This document shows, in pieces, positions 11,001 to 21,800 of a stretch of 48,487 nt of DNA. Source of the stretch: Heterotrichella gracilis (Eukaryota > Sar > Xanthophyceae > Tribonematales > Xanthonemataceae); contig JAULBX010026397.1 of NCBI GenBank assembly GCA_032358255.1, forward strand, positions 1 through 48,487. The letters run 5' to 3'. The notes below the pieces were generated by a model, which saw nothing but the letters and a program-made list of their open reading frames with translations, was not told the DNA's origin and did no database searches. Both the position numbers and the translations under genes were made by a program. Numbering within the stretch: position 1 is the first letter of the stretch; the number at the start of each line of letters is the position of its first letter.

Positions 11001-12695
11001 GTGCTTGCAGAGTCAGGTTGGCTGGCTAATGGTTGGTTCGTTGATTAGCTGTTGACATGTGTTCCAGGAGCACAGCTAGATGCACAGTCATCTGGGCACA
11101 GGCTGCACCAACCAGCTGTCTTGGCAATGCACGCAATGGACATCCATCGCATGGTGCTTGCGACTCAAATTGCCCCCAATTCACACCGCCACAAACAACG
11201 CGCACAACCCCCTCCCTGCCCCCAGGCGCAGCGGTCCTCTCCTCCAAACTCATCTTCATCGGGGGCTGCCGGGGCCCCGCTGACCAGGCGCGCCTTTCCG
11301 CCCTTGAGCGCCAAGTGGAGGGGTTGGGCCTGGGCGAGCACGTGGAGTTTAGGGTGAACGTAGGGTATTCGGAGCTGCGGGCGCTGCTGGGGGATGCTGT
11401 TGGGGGGCTGCACGCAATGGTGGACGAGCACTTTGGGATCAGTGTGGTGGAGTACATGGCGGCAGGTGGGTGGGGATTGGGGAACCCTAGGGGGGTTGTG
11501 TTGCATACCGTCTCGCAACGGCCTCTCAATTGAGGCATTTTCTCTTCCTGTCTATGGCACGAGGGGTGGCATCAATGTACACCTCCGGTCCCCTCGCATG
11601 CACTGCTTGTGTGGTTGGTGCACTCCTGACATGCCGCGGTGGAGTACATGGCGGAGGTTTTGGGAGGAAAATACTCCAGGGCTTGTGGCCAAGGCTGTCT
11701 CTAGTGTCTTGCAATCAGTGCGCACCTGGCGTGGCCGGTCATACATGCCGTGGTGCAACATTCTTTCAATACATTAGAGGGTTCTCTGCTTTGCTTGGAG
11801 AAACCTTGCATGATAAAAAATAAACAGAAATTATACACGCTGCACAAGGGCAATTTAAAGTCTTTCTACCTTACATATGGACCCACCCCCCCAACCACCC
11901 CACAGGTGTGGTACCCATCGCCAACAACTCCGGCGGCCCCGGGACAGACATTGTGGTGCGTGAGGAGGGGGGGGAGGGGAGGGGGGAGGCCCCCGGGTTC
12001 CTGTGCACCACCCCCAACGAGTACGCGCATGCCATCACCACCCTGCTGGCAATGGATCAAGTCAGCAGGCTGCGCATGGCGGCGGCGGCGCGCAGGTGGG
12101 TGTTGAATGGTGGAGGGTGGGTGCACTCATGGTTGTGGCATGGCAGTAGGCTGCGTTTAGCGGCGGCGGCATGCAGGCGTGGGTGGGTGGGTGGGTGGAG
12201 GTTGGAGGGGGGTTGAGGGCATGCAATTGCCTCGTTGCTGGCAATGAACCAGATCAGCAGGCTGCGCATGGGGGCGGCGGTTTAGGGTTTAGGGTGAAGC
12301 ATGGGCTGCATCCTTGCTCCTTCCAATGCACAAGTAATTTTTGGTGTGTCAGCAACTTGCTTTAAACTTTGTCCTGACAGTCAACACACAGCAGCAGCAA
12401 CGGACTGAGCTACAGATACTTACAGACTCAATGCACTGTTCTGCGTTCTGTCCCTGCCTGCACCACCCCTTGACACCTGGTGCACACACACACACACACA
12501 CACACTCCCTTTTAAGGGTGGCACCCCTCAGTTGGGGTCCGTAGTTTTTCCCCTCGCCCTTCGTTGCTCCACCTCCCCCTTAACATCGTTCCCTCCCCTC
12601 CCAGGAGCGCATCTCGCTTCTCAGACCAGCGCTTCCACCTGGAGTTCATGACCGCCATCCAACCCCTGGTGGCATCGCACATCAAGGAGCGGTGA
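8003..12695 (+). CDS. ALG11: GDP-Man:Man3GlcNAc2-PP-dolichol alpha-1,2-mannosyltransferase
   Basis: GT4-family ER enzyme that adds the fourth and fifth mannoses to the dolichol-linked oligosaccharide on the cytosolic face. Ten exons: 8003-8095, 8181-8242, 8483-8525, 8898-8990, 9255-9377, 9705-9947, 10460-10706, 11226-11465, 11906-12095, 12605-12695; 1425 nt, 474 residues, normal for ALG11. An N-terminal membrane anchor spans about residues 2-22. Next come the HPFANGGGGGERVLW loop at 38-52, VYIDTTGWAFPYP and VNSSWT. The GT4 EX7E motif EHFGISVVE spans E369-E377, followed by NNSGGPGTDIV. The start ATG precedes the anchor; an in-frame ATG lies some 30 bases upstream. At least four of its introns carry echoes of neighbouring exon ends. 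Confidence 0.95.
8530..8619. repeat. Three 30-bp tandem units in ALG11 intron 3
   Basis: Three consecutive 30-bp units begin at 8530, 8560 and 8590. The core reads GCGCTGTAGCACCTGAAAAC then CCTAGACCGT; the third copy is diverged. Each of the first two holds AAACCCTAG, a telomere-like motif. The array starts immediately after the splice donor. Confidence 0.85.
10032..10160 (+). repeat. Echo of the ALG11 exon 6 end and donor
   Basis: This block in intron 6 repeats 9840-9968. Shared stretches include CAAGCTGG (9887 and 10079), CTATGC-CTGGCGGGGCT, and GTGGGCGGCTG leading to AACGTGAGT at the donor. Offsets along the alignment are 191-192 bp. The copy includes the splice donor and the first intron bases, so the duplicated segment spanned the exon-intron boundary. 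Confidence 0.85.
10361..10400 (+). repeat. Echo of the ALG11 exon 7 start and acceptor
   Basis: TGCAGGTATTCATGGTCAA with TTCTGGACC at 10358-10386 repeats the true acceptor and exon start TGCAGGTCGTCATGGTCAA with TTCATGGACC at 10455, at an offset of 97 bp. A pyrimidine tract precedes both. Using this decoy acceptor would still encode VFMVNPSGP but then diverges. Confidence 0.7.
10785..10805. repeat. Interstitial TTTAGGG telomere-like repeats
   Basis: Three consecutive AGGGTTT units in ALG11 intron 7. Similar short runs occur at about 2161-2185, 12281-12293, 17515-17525, 20785-20815, 29816-29825, 30055-30075, 40567-40583, 42573-42583 and 45503-45510, in both orientations. The seven-base TTTAGGG type is the Arabidopsis/Chlorella telomere unit. 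Confidence 0.8.
10813..10925 (+). repeat. Echo of the ALG11 exon 7 end and donor
   Basis: About 100 bp in intron 7 repeat 10621-10735: GAGAACGAGCACGTGATG against GAGAAGGAGCATGTGATG, then TACGAGGCCAGGCGGC and GGGCGAATACAGCGCGACAA followed by GTGGGTGTGG. The offset is 193 bp. The copy carries an in-frame TAG where the exon has CAG, so it is not an alternative exon in the native frame. It retains a functional-looking donor. Confidence 0.9.
11600..11665 (+). repeat. Echo of the ALG11 exon 8 end
   Basis: GCGGTGGAGTACATGGCGG near 11637 in intron 8 repeats GTGGTGGAGTACATGGCGG near 11445 at the exon 8 end, at an offset of 192 bp. Weaker similarity extends upstream around GCATGCACTGC and TGGTGCACTCC. 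The donor part has decayed. Confidence 0.7.
12140..12285 (+). repeat. Two echoes of the ALG11 exon 9 end
   Basis: Intron 9 has two copies of the exon 9 tail. The nearer one, near 12145, is AGTAGGCTGCG then GCGGCGGC (offset 81 bp). The farther one, near 12236-12270, is CTGGCAATGAACCAGATCAG then GCTGCGCATGG. It matches CTGGCAATGGATCAAGTCAG then GCTGCGCATGG at 12047-12078 (offset 192 bp at two separate anchor points). Confidence 0.85.
12483..12505. repeat. CA dinucleotide microsatellite
   Basis: Perfect CA run of about 23 bases in ALG11 intron 9. Confidence 0.95.
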
Positions 12696-13566
12696 TTGGA
12701 CCCTGCCCTAGGGTATTCAGGGAGGGATGCCTACGTGTCACTCAGAAACAGAAAGTTCTCACTCAGCCTGCTGACGTGGCTGCTCAGAGCTGGCGCTGGT
12801 GGGATATATCGGGTTTTCACCTAACTTGCAAGGTGCACTATTTTTACATTTCAGGAGTGCCACTAGGGCAAATGTACAGTCTAGTCGGTAGTGCTTGGAA
12901 ATTGGTGTTTTGAGATGAAACCTGCTATGCTATTTCTAGGGGACAACAAATCCAGCAGGACTGATACTATGACAAGCGCCCAGCGCGTTCCAAGTTGATT
13001 TCGCTCACAAACAGAATAGGCCATGCATGCGTGCCGGCGGGGAACTGTGATTGTTGCTGACCTGGCACTAGATGCTTCGTTGTTAAGCCAACCCCACCTG
13101 CGCCCATACTCGTACGAACACACATCAGCGATCACCATCACTACGATCAGGGCAAACTCGATGCACACCCGGGACCCCGTCCGGTTGAACCTGCTTTTGG
13201 GCAAGTCCCCCTTTGGGCGTTCTTTGCAAAACGGTATTCAAGGCGACAATACCTCCAGTTCTTGCCTCCACGCCAAACCCTGTCTCCTTTGATTAGACAC
13301 ACCTTGCACTTCAGTCCATAATTGGTTCGATACTAAAAGCATGCATTAATGCATGCAAGCATGCATTAATGCATGCAAGCATGTGGGCTGCTCGCCTGTA
13401 TGCATGTGAAGGTCTTTGAGCTCGCGCAAATCTTTCACTGTTGAGATTTTGCTCACCCCTGAATATAGTGTATAAGGTACTTAGGGTACAATGTACAGTC
13501 TCTTAGAGTTCTTGAAAGCGAAGTTTTCGAAAGTCTCTGTTGGAGGTGCAAGGCAGAGTGACAACT
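12696..13566. other. Spacer downstream of ALG11
   Basis: ALG11 3' flank. No gene or RNA was recognised. The only notable structure is the duplicated 18-bp palindrome at 13339-13376. Confidence 0.5.
13339..13376. repeat. Duplicated perfect 18-bp palindrome
   Basis: GCATGCATTAATGCATGC is its own reverse complement and occurs at 13339-13356 and 13359-13376, a 20-bp period. Related ATGCATGC strings are common across the window. Confidence 0.9.
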
Positions 13567-14274
13567 ATGCTGCGCACGGTGGCAGTAACGCAGAGCACAG
13601 CACAACCCCGAGCACTTAGCACTGTGGGTCAAGCAGTATCGTGCGGCCAGCGGTTCTCCGGCAGGTACATTGGGAGAAATTATAAACACCCAGTTTTAAA
13701 CACCCGGTGCACAGCAGCTCCGACAGGCAGACCTCCACCAGACTCGCCACCAGACTTGAAAGAGGCCGTGGACGTAGTTGGGAGTCCACTGGTACGACTA
13801 ACAAGGCACCCACTCGCAGTTGAGTGCTTTGCTTGTCACTTGACAGAGGTGTTGCAGCTGTAGTGCAATGCAACCAGATACCCATCGAGTCCAATGAAAA
13901 CAGGAGCAGCACTGCAAAACATGTTCAGTGTACACTCACCTACCTTGTGCTTAAAAGGAGAGGCTGGCTGCCATGCAAACTCTGCTTGTGAGCACACAGG
14001 AGACTATTGCCTCAGCTTCGTACACATCTTCCAGGTGGAGGTCCCGTGCAAAGCTGAGCAGCAGGGCCTCGTTGCTGGAAGTGCTGCCAAGCGCATGCTC
14101 TACTGGCTTGAGGAGGTCCTCGTGGAGGTTCTTGCAGTCTTTATTATGGCTGCTGTTGTGGACGCCTACATTGCGGTGTATATATACATCTGCCTCTACT
14201 GGAAGGTAAATAGGCAGAGATGGATTATGATAGACGCTTCTGCTGGAGGAGTTCGTCTGCATACTCGGGCATAA
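13567..14274 (+). CDS. Tentative two-exon protein, possible mitochondrial leader and TM segment
   Basis: Not recognised. A model of 13567-13791 joined to 14035-14274 uses a GTACGA donor and a TTCCAG acceptor, keeps phase 0 (225 plus 240 nt) and gives 154 residues. The N-terminus MLRTVAVTQSTAQPRALSTV is rich in basic, Ser and Thr residues and lacks acids, like a mitochondrial presequence. Exon 2 has an acidic-hydrophobic stretch LEEVLVEVLAVFIMAAVVD followed by AYIAVYIYICLYW, a likely membrane segment. The minus strand of exon 2 is also open, so the strand is not secure. An alternative is that exon 2 splices out at AAG/GTAAAT near 14202 into a further exon. Confidence 0.3.
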
Positions 14275-14765
14275 TTGTCGCTGTGTTTATGGGCCGGGAG
14301 CAAGTTTACAACCCCTCATTCTGTACCTGAATTTATATAACACACTCCTATCCACCTATCCTACAGGGATTTGGAAGCCACACATAGCTCCTTGGTCTGA
14401 GATCTTCCACGCTACACTGTGAATTTCAACTCAACGACGGCTCCTACGTTGTGTGACCTACAGTATATTATCCACCCAAATATATCCACCCTCTGGCAAA
14501 GTAAACAGCCTTTCACCCGAGGGATGTGCTGAATGTGCCGCATCAGGGGGCATACTAGGCAATTAAATTTTCAGTGAAGTCACGGGAAGGGAATTCCCAA
14601 AATAAAATAATAATGATAACATTATGAATGTGATGATCTACAAAACGTACGAGTGAAGTTTAGGGCAGCACAATAAAGAAGGGGAAAACAATTTGCCTTG
14701 TAATAAATCTCAAGCCTGATCACAAAAAAACACCAGGTCAATTCAGGCAGCAACGGCGATCATGA
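14275..14765. other. Spacer, convergent 3' ends
   Basis: AT-rich sequence between the tentative plus-strand gene and the esterase-like gene stop. It probably holds two 3' UTRs. Nothing else is seen. Confidence 0.45.
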
Positions 14766-17112
14766 TCATTGCCTGTCACAGAAACCTTTCAAGTCTCTAT
14801 TCATTAACAAGGTGAGGTCTATTTGGATGGCCATTGCATCAAACCGCGCGTCATAGTGCGTCCCGTCATTCGAATGCACATTCTTGCTGCATCTCGTGAG
14901 CTCATACCAGGGCACAATGGGTGCCCCGCTCCAAGCATGGAGACTGCCAGCTTGTGTCAAACCCTTATGCGCCCACAAAGCTTGGTTCAGCCCTTCAATC
15001 CGTTCGTTGGTGGAACCATTGTGGGCCCATCGACCCCACTCCGACCAATGCTGGGGGTGCACCGCGCAGGTATCATGGAATACCCACCTGGAACACGAGC
15101 GAGAATAGGGTGAATAAGGACAACATGAAAATGAATGAGAACAAAAACAAGAAAGACAAGAATGAGAACTTGTCAGTGAGCACACTCCACTGCCCATAAT
15201 ATACATTTATATGTTTATTAATCTATATATTATACACATATATGTATTTATGTATTTATTTGTAAGCCATAGGCAACACAGCTGGGGACATGGGCAGCAT
15301 CGGAGGTGATCAGGAGCCTGAGCACCCACCTGGGCTCTGGATACAATGCGCCTGAGAGCTCAACCAGCACCGCTGCCAAGAAGTCCAGCTGCAATCCATA
15401 GCTGGGCAGCATGCGGTACTGCCTCGCCAGCTGGTGCAGCCCCCCGCCCATCACCACACCATCAGGCGGGGTGGGTGCATTGACATACTCCACCACCTCA
15501 CGGCTCACGTGGAGGTAGTGTGTCTGGTACGCCCAAGACATGCAGAAAGCCTGCTTGCCCTTGGCGCCTGCCTCAGTGAACGCCAAATGGACCACTTTGG
15601 GCAAGGACGCCTCCTCCACATCAAGGAAGGAGGCGGTACCAGCAGGTGTCCGGTTGCGAGGTGTCGTTGCAGCACATCACGCGCGTCGCATGCTGTCCCC
15701 TTTCACTCCATTGCCCTCCCCGTAGGCCCTCGGGAACCAGCCAGTCATCCCCCTTGACAAGGCTCACCCCCCTCTCAAAGGGACCTCGCCCTGTGGAGCC
15801 AGTCAGCCATGCAAACCAGGTGCTTTTGTTGAAGACATTGGTGATAGCCTGCAGATGTGGGGTGGAGTGCATTTTACTTGGATGGCATGTGCTCTAATGC
15901 AGTGTGAGGCAACTCATCCATGTAATGCAATGAGGAGTAATTGGTAGTCACAATGACTGCAATGCAATGAGCAGGAATCACCAATACTTACTTGCAATGC
16001 ATTGGCCCTGCTCAGGTCAAACACCCCAGGGCAGTTGTCCACGCTCGCCTTGTTGGTTGCCGTCAGATTCGCAATGCGGCAGGGTAAGCAGTCTAGCAGG
16101 GGCACACAGCGGCGTCAGGTCACGTGCAAAACAGCTCATCTCACAGGTACCGTCCCACAGCAGGTCCTGCCATCCTAGACAGGCACGCACACCATGGCAA
16201 GTTGGATGCACACCAACGCAACACATACCAAACTTCAGCAAGTGCAGCACGCAGCAGCATAGTGCAAGGAGGTCTGCCCTTCGTCAACCTTCGTCACAGT
16301 CAAACCCGTGGGCATACTCCATGCAAAACCCCAGCTAAGGGTACCAGTGCCTAGTGTGAATTCTCATGCAGTCACCCAGAGGCTGACCCAGGCTCAGGAA
16401 AGTGACTGAGGTGCCTTGCAAGGTCACACCTCGCCCACTGAAACACAGCCACCCTACCAGAACACCACTACACGGCAGCTCCACTTTTGACACACTTTTT
16501 GCAACAAGTTCCGAGGTTCACACACCTGAGGCTGTGGATTGGACTGGATCAAACGCGGCTTGGCATGCCTGGGCATCCTGCATCACAAAGGGGGTCGGCA
16601 CCTGCAGGTTTCTCTTTCTAGGGTTCAGGAGAGGGGTGTAGGGTTTGAAAGCCATGCGGGTGGTAAATCCTGAACAGTGTAGGACAACCTCAGTGTTGGG
16701 CTCACATCCACACTGTGACTGCCAGTTATATTAAGGCGTCGGTGTCCATCGAAATCAGGGTTAGGGTTTGGGGATGAGGTTTTATGCATCGAAGGAATGC
16801 CTGGTGACACCCCACCATGCCAATGAGCGCCCAACTGCAATACTGCTGCCGCATACCCTGAGGCTGTTTTTGGCTACCACATGATAAAAGTTCGAAGATC
16901 AGGGGAAGGCCAGGCTTCAAGGAGAGTGCACACAGGGTAAGCAAACGTGCCATTGTAAGCACACCCGGGATCTGTACAGGCGGTGAGCAGGCGTTGGTGC
17001 AGTGTTGAAGTACCTTGTCGAGGTCTTCGCTCGTGTGCCCACTTCCGACTGATGCCAATAGCAGGCTAACGGCCAGTAGCTGGACCAGCAGCATGCGAAC
17101 AGCCAGAACCAT
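14766..17112 (-). CDS. Secreted SGNH/PC-esterase-like protein, one frame break
   Basis: Probable acyl-esterase-fold protein of the PC-esterase/NXPE/TBL group, entering the secretory pathway; substrate unknown. Exons: 17014-17112, 16526-16601, 16151-16174, 15992-16092, 15330-15848, 14766-15087. The first encodes a signal peptide with core LLVQLLAVSLLLASVGSG. Family-like blocks in order are GWQDLLWD, DCLPCRIANLT, WFAWLTGSTGRGPFERG (block I position), GVVMGGGLHQLARQY, RWVFHDTCAVHP, VPWYELTR and NDGTHYDARFDAM (C-terminal Asp-His). Exon phases agree throughout except exon 5, which is one base too long. The upstream frame ends TCWYRLLP-stop near 15640, while the next block, FLDVEEASLPKVVHL, is in another frame. 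Dropping one base there gives 379 residues. This could be a real frameshift, a sequence error or a missed splice. Confidence 0.6.
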
Positions 17113-17713
17113 GCTAGTGCCACACGTGTGATGGCTGTACCAAGCTAGGGCACCGCCATCAAGGGTGGTGATCTGTGGCGCGCGTTATGCACCTAAAGCC
17201 CTGGAAGCAGGGAGGCGCAGGGAATACTATGTGAAGGCGCTGGTCATCCTGATTTGCCTGTCTTTTTGGGCACCTTGGAAACACCTCTTCAAGAGTTGTA
17301 CTGGCTGATGCATGCATGCATCAGGACCATCCTTGCAAAGGTGACCACTTCAACTAAAGACGGCTCGTACATTTTGTAACCTATCAGCACCAGATTAAAT
17401 AATAATTCGGCCCGAGGGATGTCCAGGACCCGAACGTGATCGAGGACACTGGGAGGCCCTCTTCAAGAGGGGCAGTTTCTCAACAACTGCCTGCCATCTC
17501 ATGGGTTCCTAAACCCTAAACACCAGGAAAACAAGAAATTCTTCATTCAATGCTTCCTATGGGTGTTTGCTAATAATAGTTGGTGTTCTGGGTTAGAAAA
17601 CTGGCCCACATCAAGTGCTGGGGCAATTGCTGGGGCGCCCGGATCAAAGCTGAATAAGTGTTTAAAGCAAGCACGTACTGGCTTAATCTTTATTAGCCTA
17701 ACCGGATTTAATA

Positions 17714-17750
17714 TAAAATTAGGGGTTTAACCTAAAATTAGGGGTTTAAC
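17714..17750. repeat. Two perfect 18-bp direct repeats
   Basis: TAAAATTAGGGGTTTAAC occurs at 17714-17731 and 17733-17750 with one base between. It sits ten bases before the nested hairpin. Confidence 0.9.
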
Positions 17751-17760
17751 TACTAGTTAA

Positions 17761-17799
17761 ACCAGCCTGGGTGCCGCACCACCCAGGCTGGTGCGGCAC
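17761..17799. other. Mutually exclusive nested hairpins
   Basis: ACCAGCCTGGGTG (17761-17773) and CACCCAGGCTGGT (17780-17792) form a perfect 13-bp stem with a 6-base loop. GTGCCGCACC (17771-17780) and GGTGCGGCAC (17790-17799) form an overlapping 10-bp stem. The two cannot form together. A further short stem, CACCA with TGGTG, follows. The function is unknown; it could be a transposon-end remnant or an RNA structure. Confidence 0.75.
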
Positions 17800-18843
17800 C
17801 AGCCTTGGTGGGGATTCCCTATTCCCTAAGGGCACCCGCCCGGCAGTCATAACTAGTCAGTGACCATTGCAATCAGACTGAAGTCAGGGCCTGCTGGCTG
17901 CAGTGCAGGGCTGCTGTCTCCAATGCCCGAGGGCACACCGCGGCTTTGGCATGCTTTCTGCTGCACTTACACAACAAGAGTTCCACTATTTCATGCATTA
18001 CAGTACACATCACACAGCCTTTTCAAGACTCTATGTATTGTCACAGACTTGACAATGAAGTGCACTCACTGAAGAACTCAGCCTGGAATGTTGCATCACA
18101 GAGCAATCCTAACAAATATACACAAGGCATGGCGCCGGTTTGGGTACCAGCTGGGAGACCCTAGATAGGGGTAATAACACAGGCAGCTCGACAAAACCCG
18201 CTGAAGAAAACATCGTGTTCAAAACACCGTAACAGTAGCAAAAGGATGGTGCATACTAAATGGGTCCCACACAGCCTTATCACAGTACACAGCGTAGCAA
18301 ACAGTGCTGCAGATGAAAAGAAAGAAACTCAAAACAGATTGCCAGCACAGGCCCCATATTTTAAAACCCTAGATCCTAAACACGCGGTGGTGGCTGCCGA
18401 CTGGTCAAGTGCCCCTTGCGGTGGGGTCCACTAGGGTTTTCGTTGTCAGGATTGCACTAATGCATAAAATATGGCAAGCGCACTGCCCAAAGCTCTTACC
18501 CGCACCACGATCCCACGGGGCGGCAGCAGCATGCACATAGAGCTGCTGTCACCCTCCCCTTGCCTCATGCAGGGGTATTACTATGATTGTGCGAATGCCC
18601 AAGGTGAACAACCACGAGAGCTGAACATAATATCCCCTACTGCCCCATTGCTGCAGACCCCTGGAGCGCCGACAGAGCGCGACACACGCTGCGCAGCCTT
18701 ATCCTGCTGACGCACCACCCATGCCACATGATAATCCTCCTCCAGCTGCCGGAGAGATGAACATGATGCATGCCACTGCACCTGAAAGCTGCATGGACGC
18801 CGCAATTGCTGCACAGAAATGCCCATAAAAAGCTGCCAGGGAG

Positions 18844-21800
18844 CTACGCACGCTGCCTCCCTCGCGGCTGCGCCTTAAGCACCCCCTCCCCTGCCGCGGG
18901 GCTCGCCTTTCGCTTGGCGCCAGACCCATTGGCCCCTTTGGCGGCGGGCGCAGGGGAGGGCCTGCGGTTTTCCTGCCCGATGTTGTTCTCGCTGTCGCTC
19001 CCCCCCTGGCTCCCGCTCCCCTCGGCATCAGAGCTCTCGGCAAGATGCTCCTCGGCAGCGGCCTTGGCTGAGCGCCTGCAGGGAGAGGGCACAAACATGT
19101 AAGATTACATCAGCACCAAAAGTTGGGTTGTCCCCCTTCCTATGCACTATCAACTTTTACAACCCATTGCAATAGTGGTGGGAGGGTGCAAGCAGGAAAG
19201 CCACAAATGGGCAGGCGGCACATACAATGCCTGGCATTGTGAACATTTCCTCATGCAGAGAGCAGATCATGCACACAGCATCAAATATAACCCTACTGCC
19301 TTCTCAAGGACCGCACCTTGGCTGATTCCTGGTGGGCGCATGCTGCTCCTTGACCTTCTTCACCTTCTCCTGGGACTTCCCCTCGCCCCCCTTGCGCTTG
19401 CGCCCGCTGCTCCCAGGGGTGGAGGCTGTCCCCACCCCCTTCTTCACATTTTCCTGAGACTTCTCGCTTACCCCCTTGCGCTTGCGCCCACCGGCCCCCA
19501 GGCCTGCGGTTGTCCCCGCCCCCTTGCCGCGCCGTCTGCGCAGGCAACAAACTCTGAGCAAGGATTTCCAACATAAACACATGCTTGGCGACAAACTCTG
19601 GACACAAGTTTTAGGATACGTACTATCAATCTCGTGACCACTACGCACAAAGCCTATGCCTGCCAAGCGTATGCGGTCAGGCCCTGCCAATCCATATGCC
19701 ATTCTTGCATATGCCATTCTCGCATGGCCACATGCAGCAATCACTTCCTGCTGACTGGTTGCCCAGCGCACTTAATGTAAGGTGTGCTTTTCTACTGTGG
19801 GCGGGATTGGTTGCACGCCTTCCACTCCTTAACCAGATGCTGGAATGCAACACATAGTGGCAGCACTACTGCCAGGGCGGGGCTTACCGCTGGGCGGGCT
19901 TGTGCCCCTTGTCCTCCCCTGCGCCTGCTCCCACGCTCTCCCCTGGCGGGCTGCCCCTGGTCCCCATGGGTGACCCGGTGTTGGTGGCACCACCCTCCTC
20001 AAGGCTGTCATGGGAGCCCATTCTGCGGTTGGCGGTGGTGGGGATGGAGGGGGAGGCGTCGTAGGGTGTGCCTGCACCAGGTGGTTAGGATTTCAAATGC
20101 TGAACAGCCACAACAGCAGCAAGAGTTCAATCATCCAGTGGGCAGGGTTTCACATGCCAGTGATAATGTTTCATCACAATCAGTGGACAAACGCATCACA
20201 ATCAGTGGACAACGTTTCATACGTCAGTGGTATGGGTGCTTGCGTGTTGGGATGCATGGAAGCAAATACATGGGTAATTTGCATTTGATCGGCATTCAAC
20301 CAGCAATTGCTTCACCATGTGCCACAGATCAGCAAGAACCTTGCCGCACCACATCCTGAACCCTTGACCCTACCTCCAGGGGAGGGTTTTCGCCTCTTCA
20401 CAGCGCTCCCCTGCTCCGGGGCAGTGGACGACGTCAGCTTGCTGCCACCTGGCGAAACGGGGCTGGAGGGCCCCGCCGCAGCAGCAGCTGCGCGCGCCTT
20501 GGACCCCCCCGCACCCCGCTTGCGGCCCCCCGCGGGCTGCGCCAGTGCGGGTGCAGGCGTGGTGAAAAGCTTGGCTAGGGCGGGGGAGTAGCCATCGGGC
20601 AGGTGGCTCCCGTCCTTGTGTTTTTTGGCCGGCTTGTCTGCACAGGAAGATGGTAGAGGATCAGTAGGTTCAGCTAATGACTTGAATAACCTGGTGCAGT
20701 CTACCCCACATCAAATACCCCCTCACAAACCCCCACTGCACATGCCCTCATCAACAGGTCCCAGCCCATCATGCACTGACCATCCCAAACCCTAGACGTG
20801 CCCTAAAACCCTAACCGCGCCCTCACCGTGCAGCTGGGGGGCCGCCTTGAAGAAGCCCTTGGGCAGCGGCAGCCTCCCCGGGTGCTTCCCCACCAGCGCC
20901 CCCACATCCACCCCCTTGATGTGCTTTTCCACCAGCTCCCCCACCAGCCCGATCCCGATGTCGCACAGCATGCGCACCCGCGCGGTCTGGGGGTCGGGGG
21001 TCACATCGTTGGTGTGTTTGAGCACGCGCATGATCTTGCAGCACGCCGCGATGGTGGCGGCGCAGGCTGCCGGCTGGCAGGTGAGTATGATGGGCTCCAG
21101 GGCGAACTGGAGCATGGTCTCAAAGGGGCGGAGCAGATGAAGGCCCTCCTGCTCCAACTCCTGCATGGATGGGGGTTGGGGTTGAGATGGCAGTACATAT
21201 GTCCCACATCCATGGCGGTCCATGTGTTTCCACTCGATGTGCTTGAATTAAAGCACGCAGGACCCAGCAAACTTTTGAACCAAGATAACGTAAAATGAGA
21301 CCTAAATCATGTTCCCACATCACGAGCACAGGAGCCAGAAAACCCTGTACTTTTACCCTAAGCAACGTGGGAAGAACCTGGCAAAATCTAGAACAAGGTT
21401 GCAAGAACCAGCAAAACCCTGTGCGTATCAGTAGAGATCTCAACGCCGTCATTTTAATGCTAGTGCTTGGAAATTAACATGTAATCGGCAACTGACAATC
21501 AAATAATGAAGGGGTCTCAGCACCAGCCAGCCACCGCACCTCCATTGAGGGGAAGTCGGGGTGGTGCGCCAGGATCTGCATCACAAACGGCAGCATGAAC
21601 TCGGGGCACTCGTGCAGGAAGGTGCCCCCAGAGGAGCTGGAGGCAGCTGCGGCAGCGGCGGTGGCGGCTGCGGCGCGCCTGCAAGGGGTGTGGAACGGGG
21701 TGGGTTTTGGTGCTTACCCTTGGCGGGTCCATGACACAATAGGTACCAGGTATGTCATGTAGTAATGGCGATAATGGTGGTATGAGCTGTGCCAGATGGA

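Larger units (their letters stand above)
17113..18843. other. Spacer between esterase promoter and PDS5 3' end
   Basis: 1.7 kb holding the promoter of the esterase-like gene and the 3' flank of PDS5. No gene was recognised. It contains the direct repeat at 17714-17750, the nested hairpins at 17761-17799 and a telomere-like TAAACCCTAAACACC near 17515. Confidence 0.5.
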
